From positions 1 to 64,000 of the forward strand of contig JAQVIX010000004.1 of assembly GCA_028695495.1 (NCBI GenBank): DNA of 64,000 nt. Reading direction: 5' to 3'. The stretch's first letter is position 1. Each line of letters starts with the position of its first letter. Below the pieces are notes generated by a model. It saw only the letters and a list, made by a program, of their open reading frames with translations, searched no databases and was not told the DNA's origin. The stretch is from Candidatus Cloacimonadota bacterium (GTDB lineage Bacteria; Cloacimonadota; Cloacimonadia; Cloacimonadales; Cloacimonadaceae). Both the position numbers and the translations under genes were made by a program. Shown piece after piece: positions 37,732-45,131 of this stretch.

Positions 37732-38634
37732 TTAGAAGCGGTAGCAAATACCAAAGCTATGCACATCGCTTAAACCCTTGCTAAAAGGCACAAAGGCATA
37801 ATCCAGATCAAAACCCATTACCTGCACCCCAAAGCCGCTACTAAAGCCCTGCGCTTCGTCTTTGAACTTGTAGCCCGCGCGCAGGTGCAAAAGCTGCCAC
37901 AGCTCCATATCCGCCGCCAGGCTGTAGCGCCAGCTATCATCCACCGGCTTCAGGATGGAGGCTTCCACGCCCAAAGTGTGTCCGGCGATACCAAAACCCT
38001 GATAGATATCCAGATCGAAACTGCGGGGCAGCTTTATCCGCTCTTCATCCATCTTGGCAGAAACGCCTAAATTGCGATAGGATAGCGCAATGCGACTATT
38101 CTCCAGCGGCGGAAATAAGAGCAAACCGAGATCACCGGAAAGCCCCAAAGCCGAGGCGCTATCCAGCTTTTCGTAGATAACGCTTAGGTTTGCACCAGCA
38201 TAGAGATAGGGGGTAATGCGCTCGGCATGGTTTGCCGTTATGGCTATATCCACCGGCTGATAGTAGCCATAGAGAAAGCCGGTTTCATCCCGCTCCTCAA
38301 TCTTACCATAATCCAGATTGCGTAGCGCCAATCCGGTATGCCGGCGGCGGCTGGAAACCCCATAATAGGCAGTAGAAAAGGCAGTATCGCCTATCCAAAA
38401 GCTGTGGCTCAGCCCAGCATATCTTTCCGGTTCAAAGGAAGTGGCAGCAGGCTGAAAGAGCCAGCCGGAATTGCTATTGCCGCTCAATACTCCACGACCG
38501 GCTAATGCCATACTTACGGGATTGGGTGCAATACCCAAAAACTGATAGCCATACTCTCCGGCGCTGCCGTGAATCTCCGCCATTAGGCTGCCCAGCGCCA
38601 GCAGGCAGATGAGGATAATTATGTATTTCTTCAT
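37732..38634 (-). CDS. PorV/PorQ-family outer-membrane protein
   Basis: 300 residues from the ATG at 38634, chosen because AAGGAG stands nine bases upstream and the product then starts with a signal peptide (MKKYIIILICLLALGSLMA); the longer frame begins with TTG inside the M6-like gene. After cleavage comes EYGYQFLGIAPNPVSMALAGRGV and WLFQPAAT, the start typical of PorV/PorQ proteins (a beta-barrel beginning with a conserved Pro-x-Ala-GGRG-like turn). Amphipathic strands follow and the last residues are GICYRF, an outer-membrane insertion signal ending in Phe. In P. gingivalis PorV shuttles and PorQ anchors T9SS cargo at the surface. Its position between two T9SS-like cargo genes supports such a role. 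Confidence 0.8.
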   Translation of the reverse strand: MKKYIIILICLLALGSLMAEIHGSAGEYGYQFLGIAPNPVSMALAGRGVLSGNSNSGWLFQPAATSFEPERYAGLSHSFWIGDTAFSTAYYGVSSRRRHTGLALRNLDYGKIEERDETGFLYGYYQPVDIAITANHAERITPYLYAGANLSVIYEKLDSASALGLSGDLGLLLFPPLENSRIALSYRNLGVSAKMDEERIKLPRSFDLDIYQGFGIAGHTLGVEASILKPVDDSWRYSLAADMELWQLLHLRAGYKFKDEAQGFSSGFGVQVMGFDLDYAFVPFSKGLSDVHSFGICYRF

Positions 38635-38647
38635 GAAGCTATGCTCC

Positions 38648-41600
38648 TTATTTTTCAATGCCAAACTTGATATTCAAGCTCTCGCTTCCCGCCTGAATTA
38701 CAGCGATATAGATACCGCTGGAAAGCTTGCTGGCAGGAATCTGGAAAAGCTCGCGATTCGGTAAATATTTATAGGCAAAGCCGCTTTCCTTGTAAACGAG
38801 CTTGCCGGAACTATCGTAAATACTACAGATTACCATGGTATCGATGCGCGGCATAATATTGAGATGCAAACCACCATCATGATACCTCTTTAGCGGATTG
38901 GGATAGATAAAACACTCCTGCGGAATCAGGATTTTGTTTCCGCTGTAGGGGTTTTCCTGCTGGCGATAGTAGCTTTGATATGCCCCGCGCCCAAGGCTTT
39001 GATACTCGTTAGCCCAGCGCCCTTCCTGCTGCCGCGCTCTGTAATCCGGCAGAAACGCGCGATAGATATAGCCATTATCCGCCGCCTGCCACAGATAATA
39101 CTTTCCATCTTGCCCCTGCGCTACAAAAGGCATATTGCGGCTGCGGTTTTTGAAGGAAACGGGAAAGCCGCTCTTGCGTTTGAGATTTGCACCCCAATAG
39201 CCCAGGCGGTTCAGGCTAAAAGACCCCGCCAAATCCGGCAAGCCATCGCCATCCAGATCTTGCACCAAAGCCGAGGCGGAAATGCCGTCATCTTCTCCAT
39301 CCAGAAAGAGGGTATAAGGGCTATTATCCGTGCCGCTATAATCTATTATACGGATGCCATTTGCCCCGCTCCAGATTATTTGCAGGCTGCCCAAACGCAG
39401 GATATCCGCCACCGAGATTGCGGCATGGCTGCTATCTGCCCGCGCTACGGGAAAGCCTTTGCGGATGGATAGTTCCCCCGCTACGAGCTCGTAAACCCAT
39501 AAACTGGAAGGACATTGCACGATCAGGCTTTGCCCGCCATCTTCGCTAAACTCCACTCCATAAAGCCCAAACGCCAGTGAATCCGCCGGAATATGGGTTT
39601 CCTGGCTATTGATACCGCCACTGCCTTTATCATATTCGATAATGCTATAAAAGGGATCAGCGGCAGCTCTTGCCAATACCCATAGTTTATCTTCACTATT
39701 TACCAGATTCGAGGCTATCGTTTTGGGCAGGCTTATCCCTTCTGTATCCAGTGTTTCACTTACTTTGTCGTAGATCAGGATGCTGCTTTGCCCGCTCTCG
39801 GAAGCCAGCGGCAGATAGAGTTTATCCCCCGCATCTACCGGATGACTCTTCCAGTAAAGCCCTTGCCCGGTATAAATATAGCGTCCCTCATTTGCATTCA
39901 GGCGATACAGCCGCGCCAAATTCTCAAATTGCGCAGGCAGATACAGGGCATCGCCATCCCAGGTATAAAGCCCCGCCAAAGGTGAGATCTGCTTGGGAAA
40001 GCCCGGCGCCATGGCATCATCTTTAAAGAGCGCCAGCTTACCATCCGGCATGGGATAAAATATCTCCTCTTCGCCATCGCCATCAAAATCTATTACCGCC
40101 GCCGGATAGGGATTTTCTCCTTCATAGCCGGCACTCAGTTTCCAGCTAAACCGCACGCTAAAATACATGGTATTACCGCTTTCGCTGATATCATACACCT
40201 CCAGCGGCACTCCGCCATAATAGCTTTCCGAGCTGGGCAGCCAGATGCGCCCTTCATGCAGGCTATTGCCAAAATAGTTATTATTCCCCTGCCGGTAGCT
40301 ATCGTTTGGGCTGCCATATTTGTATTCATTTGCCACCGATGTATCCAGATGTTGATAGCCATCCGCCTCTTCCAAATCCACTCCCTTATGCCGCGGATTG
40401 GAATTAACTCTATTCAGATCAAAATTAGCCGTAAACTTCTCGGCTATCACCTTTTCATCGATATGCCAGATGAGGATGCCGCTGCCATCCAAGGGGGGGT
40501 CTGTAGTGCCAAAACCCGGCAAAAAGAAATCCCATTCGCTGCCGCTATAGCGGTTTTTCATTATATCAAAATAGGGTAAAAGCGGATAATCCTCATAATA
40601 TTCCTGCTCGCCTTCCGGCAAGAGCTTGAAGGTATAGCTGGGGAGATTGTTGTAAGGATCGCGGCTACCATCCGGATTTTGCTGGCGGTTTTCGATTAAG
40701 AAATACTCATGCTCCGAAATCACCAGTTTATATAGACGCCTGGCATCCGGATCGTAATTTAGAAAGTGATCCAAAGGCAGATTGTAGGCATCATCCACGA
40801 TCTCCTGCGCCGCTTCCCAGCCCAAAAAGTAGCGGCACCAGGCGCTTAACTGCGCAGGAACGTAGCCGCCGGCATTCCAGATACCCGTGCCCATCAGCCC
40901 CCAATTTCCAATGCCCTGGCTATTGCCAGAACCGTCAAAAAGCGAGGGTAGCCCCAATACATGCCCATATTGATGCGCCAAAACGCCATAGAAACTGAAT
41001 ACATAGTGCGGGTAAATATCTTCTGCAGTGGGGAAATAGTCCTGCCATTCGTCTTCGGGAACGATGATGATATTGGTAAAAACCGCCCCATCATTGGTAG
41101 TAAAACCAGGGTAATCGTCATTATCCGGATCATACGCCGCTTGCAAGCGTTTGCGGGTAAGCGAGGTGCTCCAAATCTCATCCAGGCGTTTTCTATCGAT
41201 ATCCGTTTCCTGTCCAGGACCTGCGTGAAAGATGATTAGCCCGCCATATTGGCTAAAATCTATCGCATCATCGCAAAGCGGCATAAGGTCTTGCAATATA
41301 AAAGGCAGATTCACATCCACCCGTTCCAAGCCATCCCGCCCGTAATAAGCGATGGACTTATCTACCGTAAGCACTTGCGGATACACCGTATAGCTTAGTT
41401 CATATTGCCCATGCGAGGCATCCAAAAAGAAATCGCCAAGGTGAAGCATCCAGCGTTCAAAATAAGCCGCATCGTGATCTAAATAATCCGGAAAATCCGC
41501 CGCAGTTTTGAACCTCTGATCTGGAAAATCCACCATCAAGACCAGGATATTATTCGGCAATTCCGTCTTTTGCCCACTTAGTGGAAAACTTGCCACAGCC

Positions 41601-41758
41601 TCTGGATTGGGCTCCCAAAATGATTCATATTCCGCCCGCGAAGCTTGCCAGGCATTTGGCAAAGCCTTGTAATTTGGGTGCGGAGGTACCAGTGCCTCCA
41701 GGCAGAATACACTCAGCAGCAGAAGCGCTAAGTGCAGGATTTTAGGGCATTTTAGCAT
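38648..41758 (-). CDS. M6-like secreted metalloprotease homologue with altered zinc motif, T9SS-type sorting domain
   Basis: 1036 residues from the ATG at 41758, which has AGGAG upstream and is followed by a signal peptide (MLKCPKILHLALLLLSVFCLEA); the longer frame starts with TTG. The M6 (immune inhibitor A-like) domain spans about 60-420 and includes the region LAHQYGHVLGLPSLFD and IGNWGLMGTGIWN. The zinc motif reads H262-Q-Y-G-H266: the catalytic Glu of HExxH is Gln, so peptidase activity is doubtful. About 560-950 resembles beta-propeller/FG-GAP sequence (VIDFDGDGEEEIFYP, DLDGDGLPDLAG). The end has IYPNPLKRY, ICSIYDSSGKLVY and SSGIYIAVI, a T9SS signal. First gene of the operon with the PorV/PorQ-like protein, a subtilase and hflX. 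Confidence 0.85.
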   Translation of the reverse strand: MLKCPKILHLALLLLSVFCLEALVPPHPNYKALPNAWQASRAEYESFWEPNPEAVASFPLSGQKTELPNNILVLMVDFPDQRFKTAADFPDYLDHDAAYFERWMLHLGDFFLDASHGQYELSYTVYPQVLTVDKSIAYYGRDGLERVDVNLPFILQDLMPLCDDAIDFSQYGGLIIFHAGPGQETDIDRKRLDEIWSTSLTRKRLQAAYDPDNDDYPGFTTNDGAVFTNIIIVPEDEWQDYFPTAEDIYPHYVFSFYGVLAHQYGHVLGLPSLFDGSGNSQGIGNWGLMGTGIWNAGGYVPAQLSAWCRYFLGWEAAQEIVDDAYNLPLDHFLNYDPDARRLYKLVISEHEYFLIENRQQNPDGSRDPYNNLPSYTFKLLPEGEQEYYEDYPLLPYFDIMKNRYSGSEWDFFLPGFGTTDPPLDGSGILIWHIDEKVIAEKFTANFDLNRVNSNPRHKGVDLEEADGYQHLDTSVANEYKYGSPNDSYRQGNNNYFGNSLHEGRIWLPSSESYYGGVPLEVYDISESGNTMYFSVRFSWKLSAGYEGENPYPAAVIDFDGDGEEEIFYPMPDGKLALFKDDAMAPGFPKQISPLAGLYTWDGDALYLPAQFENLARLYRLNANEGRYIYTGQGLYWKSHPVDAGDKLYLPLASESGQSSILIYDKVSETLDTEGISLPKTIASNLVNSEDKLWVLARAAADPFYSIIEYDKGSGGINSQETHIPADSLAFGLYGVEFSEDGGQSLIVQCPSSLWVYELVAGELSIRKGFPVARADSSHAAISVADILRLGSLQIIWSGANGIRIIDYSGTDNSPYTLFLDGEDDGISASALVQDLDGDGLPDLAGSFSLNRLGYWGANLKRKSGFPVSFKNRSRNMPFVAQGQDGKYYLWQAADNGYIYRAFLPDYRARQQEGRWANEYQSLGRGAYQSYYRQQENPYSGNKILIPQECFIYPNPLKRYHDGGLHLNIMPRIDTMVICSIYDSSGKLVYKESGFAYKYLPNRELFQIPASKLSSGIYIAVIQAGSESLNIKFGIEK

Positions 41759-41861
41759 TGAGATTATTCTCCTAATGTAACTATAACTGAACAAATAAAA
41801 CTACGACCATCACCAAGATGCACGCTATTTTTAGCTCGCTGCTTAGTCAAGCGCTTTTTTG

Positions 41862-42656
41862 CTATAGCGCAGAAATCATGATCTTGCGCACCCGCTTCGT
41901 AATCGCCACCAAGAAGAGCGTAAAGGCTATCATCAGCGTTGAAAGCGAATTGATGGTGGTAATGGTGCCGCGCCGGATGGTGCCTTCCACATAGATGGGC
42001 AGCGTATCGAAGCCCCTGCCCGAAGTAAAGAAGGTAATGATAAAGTCATCGATGGAAAGCGTAAATGCCAGTAGCGCCGCGGCGATAATCCCCGGCATCA
42101 TCAGCGGAAACTTCACTTTCCAAAAGATGTACGAGGGCTTTGCCCCCAAATCCTGCGCCGCTTCCACCAGCGAATAATCAAAGCCTTCCAGCCGCGATTG
42201 GATTACGATAATCGTATAGGACAGGCAAAAGGTAATATGCGCTATCAATACCGTAAACATCCCCGTATTTGCCTTGGTAAAATTAAAGAGCAGCGCCAGC
42301 GATACCCCCATCAGGATATCTGGAATCACCAAAGGCACATAGATAAGCCCCTGCATTACCTTGCGCCCGCTAAAGCTTTTATTCTCCAGCCCCAGCGCCG
42401 CCAGGATACCCAAAGTAGTGGAGATAAACGTGGATAAAAGCGCGATTAGCATGGTATTCCAAAAGGCTGCCTTGAGAGCTTCGCTTTTTCGTAGCTCAAT
42501 ATAATATTTGAAGGTAAAGCCTTTCCAGCCGGTGATGATCTTGGCATCGTTGAAGCTATAGATCATCAAAATCAAGATGGGCACATACAAAAAGACCATC
42601 ACCAAAGTGAATATGGTGAGATTCATGCCCTTATACATCTTTGTCCGCTTATTCAT
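41862..42656 (-). CDS. potC: ABC transporter permease, spermidine/putrescine type (PotC)
   Basis: 264 residues with six predicted membrane helices. The binding-protein-dependent permease motif is at EAAQDLGAKPSYIFWKVKFPLMMPGI (the EAA loop that contacts the ATPase; only its start is quoted as EAAQDLGA). It overlaps potB by eight bases. Family members import polyamines, and related ones import iron or thiamine; substrate depends on the binding protein, which is not encoded here. Last gene of the transporter operon, 103 bases before the M6-like gene. Confidence 0.9.
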   Translation of the reverse strand: MNKRTKMYKGMNLTIFTLVMVFLYVPILILMIYSFNDAKIITGWKGFTFKYYIELRKSEALKAAFWNTMLIALLSTFISTTLGILAALGLENKSFSGRKVMQGLIYVPLVIPDILMGVSLALLFNFTKANTGMFTVLIAHITFCLSYTIIVIQSRLEGFDYSLVEAAQDLGAKPSYIFWKVKFPLMMPGIIAAALLAFTLSIDDFIITFFTSGRGFDTLPIYVEGTIRRGTITTINSLSTLMIAFTLFLVAITKRVRKIMISAL

Positions 42657-43551
42657 AACGCCTCCTCTTACTTCTCTGATGCCGTTTAAAGAGATAATAC
42701 ATAATGAGTAAGAGCACCGCCACCAAGAGCAAAAGGATGAGCGAAAGGGCGGATGCCATCGGCCAATTGCGAGGGATGTTTTTGATCTTGTAAGTAATTA
42801 CCTGCCCTATGTATAGGGACTTTTGATTGCCCACAAGCTGGGGAATGAGATAGCTGCCCAAAGAGGGGATAAACACCAAAAGCGTACCGGCAAAGATGCC
42901 TTCCAAACTAAGCGGCAAAGTAATGCTAAAAAAGGCTTTTACCTCATTTGCCCCCAAATCCATCGCCGCCTGGAGCAGCGTAAAATCCAGCTTTTCCAGC
43001 GTACTATATAGCGGCAAAATCATATAAGGTAAATACACATATACGGTTACCAGGATTACCGCCCAATCCGTGCGAATGATCTCCAAAGGCTGCGAGATTA
43101 GCCCCATATTCGTTAAAAGATTGTTCATCACCCCGTTATACGCCAAAAAGATGCGCCAGCTAAAGATGCGGATAATCAGGTTTGTCCAAAAGGGGATAAT
43201 GATGAAAATGAGCAGGGTATTGCGCACTTTTTCCCGCGCCCGCGCAATGAAATATGCCACCGGATAGCCCAAAAGAACACAGATAATGGTGGTATAGATC
43301 GCCAGCAGAAAGGAATTAAGAAAAGGCTTATAGTAAACGCCATCAAAGATTTGGCGATATGAATCCAGCGATACTTCAAACTTCACATCCAGGGTGCCCG
43401 GCGTAAGAAAGCTATATAGCACCACGATGAAATAGGGAATCAAAAAGAAGATTGAGAGCCAAATCAAACTGGGCAGGGTTAATAGCCAGCTACTGATATT
43501 TTTGTGGTGCGCTGCCTTTTCGGCAATATGCTGCTGTCGCTCTTTGTGCAT
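42649..43551 (-). CDS. potB: ABC transporter permease, spermidine/putrescine type (PotB)
   Basis: 300 residues, with a long hydrophilic N-terminus (about 20 residues, His/Lys-rich) before six membrane helices. The EAA-like loop reads QAAMDLGANEVKAFFSITLP. The start codon shares one base with the stop of potA (TGATG-type overlap), indicating translational coupling. Forms the channel with PotC in the inner membrane. Confidence 0.9.
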   Translation of the reverse strand: MHKERQQHIAEKAAHHKNISSWLLTLPSLIWLSIFFLIPYFIVVLYSFLTPGTLDVKFEVSLDSYRQIFDGVYYKPFLNSFLLAIYTTIICVLLGYPVAYFIARAREKVRNTLLIFIIIPFWTNLIIRIFSWRIFLAYNGVMNNLLTNMGLISQPLEIIRTDWAVILVTVYVYLPYMILPLYSTLEKLDFTLLQAAMDLGANEVKAFFSITLPLSLEGIFAGTLLVFIPSLGSYLIPQLVGNQKSLYIGQVITYKIKNIPRNWPMASALSLILLLLVAVLLLIMYYLFKRHQRSKRRRYE

Positions 43552-44723
43552 CAGGCTTTTCCCCGTTTTACATAGCGTTTTAGCGCCGGATTGCCCTTTT
43601 CTTCCAAAAGGCTTTCAGAAGGAATCTCCTCAATCAGCCAGGTATCGCTATCGTGCCAAAAGAGCCAAACAGGCTCCTCCCAGTCCAGCGCTTTGTCGTC
43701 AAAATACACTCGTTTATGCTGCGAGAATACGCGAAACTTCAGTTTGCCCACCAGCACGATGTATTGCGTATGCGTTCCCAAATACAGAATGTCCTCTATC
43801 ACCCCTTTGAGGATATTGATATCATCCAAAGCGCGGGGTTTGGTGCGCGAGATGGCAATCTTTTCCGGGCGCAGGGAGAGGGTAATCTGGCTGCCCAGTG
43901 CGGGAAGCTCGTTGAAACTACTATCAATATCAAAATAGCCATCGGCGCCATCCGGACAGCTAAGCTCTACATAATCCTCATGTACCGCCTTTACTTCGCC
44001 AGATATCAGATTCGTTTCGCCGATAAAATAGGCGCTAAAAATGCTGGCAGGGCGTTCGTAAATATCATCCGGCGGTCCACTTTGGATTATGTTGCCACCA
44101 TTCATTACCGCCATGGTATCCGAGATACTCATCGCCTCGCTTTGGTCGTGGGTTACATAGATGAAGGTAATGCCTACCACATCGTGGATATTCATCAGCT
44201 CTATCAGCATGTGCTGGCGCAATTTAAGGTCAAGGGCAGCCAAAGGTTCGTCCAATAAGAGAACCCGCGGTTTATTGATCAAAGCGCGCGCAATCGCCAC
44301 CCGCTGCTTTTGCCCGCCACTCATCTGATCCGGATATTTCAACGCCTGATCCTGCATTTTTACCAGTACCAGCATCTCCTGAACGCGGTCGCGAATCTCC
44401 GCTTTGGGCACCTTTTTTACCCTCAGCCCAAAGGCAACGTTATCAAATACCGTCATATGCGGAAATAGCGAGTAATTCTGAAATATGGTATTTACCTCGC
44501 GCTTGTAAGGCGGCAATTCCGTAATCTCGGTATTGCCGATGAAGATCTTGCCGGATGTGGGTATCTCAAACCCGGCGATCATGCGCAAAAGGGTGGTTTT
44601 GCCGCAACCGCTGGGACCCAAAAAGGAGTATAACTCTCCGCTTTTGATCTCCAAATTTACATTGGATACGGCGTTGAAACCGCCAAAATCCTTGCTTAGA
44701 TTTTGTAACCTAATATTTTCCAA
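43551..44723 (-). CDS. potA: ABC transporter ATPase, spermidine/putrescine type (PotA)
   Basis: 390 residues. Walker A GPSGCGKTT, signature MSGGQKQRVAIARAL, Walker B VLLLDEPLAALDLK, switch His in YVTHDQSEA, and a C-terminal TOBE domain of about 150 residues, as in PotA/FbpC-type importers. The start is a TTG at 44723: AAGGAA lies eight bases upstream and no ATG or GTG is near. It energises uptake through PotBC. No potD-like substrate-binding gene follows or precedes within the window. Confidence 0.93.
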   Translation of the reverse strand: MENIRLQNLSKDFGGFNAVSNVNLEIKSGELYSFLGPSGCGKTTLLRMIAGFEIPTSGKIFIGNTEITELPPYKREVNTIFQNYSLFPHMTVFDNVAFGLRVKKVPKAEIRDRVQEMLVLVKMQDQALKYPDQMSGGQKQRVAIARALINKPRVLLLDEPLAALDLKLRQHMLIELMNIHDVVGITFIYVTHDQSEAMSISDTMAVMNGGNIIQSGPPDDIYERPASIFSAYFIGETNLISGEVKAVHEDYVELSCPDGADGYFDIDSSFNELPALGSQITLSLRPEKIAISRTKPRALDDINILKGVIEDILYLGTHTQYIVLVGKLKFRVFSQHKRVYFDDKALDWEEPVWLFWHDSDTWLIEEIPSESLLEEKGNPALKRYVKRGKA

Positions 44724-44824
44724 TCTTTATTTCCTTCAATGCGTTATATTCTGAAGCCAAATGTAAGGATCAGGCAAGAAGGTCAAGCTTTTTGTGCAAG
44801 ATAGCAGGCGCTCCCCGTCTGTTG

Positions 44825-44885
44825 CTCTCGCAATGCCCTCGCCTCTCCTCAGAAAAAGCGGGTAGAGGCAAGGGCAATGCGAGGG
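44825..44885. repeat. Hairpin CTCGCAATGCCCTCGCCTCT family, copy 2
   Basis: CTCGCAATGCCCTCGCCTCT pairs with AGAGGCAAGGGCAATGCGAG with two mismatches around a loop of about 17 bases. It is homologous to the central hairpin at 15213-15273. It lies between potA and the terminator of the PPAD-like gene. Confidence 0.75.
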
Positions 44886-44971
44886 AGAGAAAGGAGCAAG
44901 CGCCCATTCTTTGCCGGGGAAAATGCAACAAAAAAGCGCTAAATCCCTCAATTTATCAAAAAAATTGGATA

Positions 44972-45011
44972 CAAAAAAAACAGTGGGGAATGCCGGGCGG
45001 CATCCCCACTG
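44972..45011 (-). terminator. Rho-independent terminator of the PPAD-like gene
   Basis: On the minus strand, CAGTGGGGATGCC pairs with GGCATTCCCCACTG (one unpaired base) and is followed by eight T. It is 120 bases after the stop codon of the deiminase gene, the nearest gene on that strand. Confidence 0.9.
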
Positions 45012-45131
45012 CTCGGAGGGCATTCTATGTAGGGTCTGTAGGCTATAGACAATCTAATTCAGACCCTTTTCATGTCAAGCACAATATGAGGATTTATTTC
45101 TATTCTGTTGTTGAAAAATATCCACAGATGG

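Larger units (their letters stand above)
44724..45131. other. Intergenic region between potA and the PPAD-like gene
   Basis: About 400 bases. Contains an imperfect hairpin at 44825-44885 of the same family as 15213-15273, then the terminator of the PPAD-like gene (44972-45011). The remaining sequence (45012-45131) is AT-rich and shows nothing else. The potA promoter should lie upstream of 44724-44800 on the minus strand but no clear boxes stand out. Confidence 0.6.
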
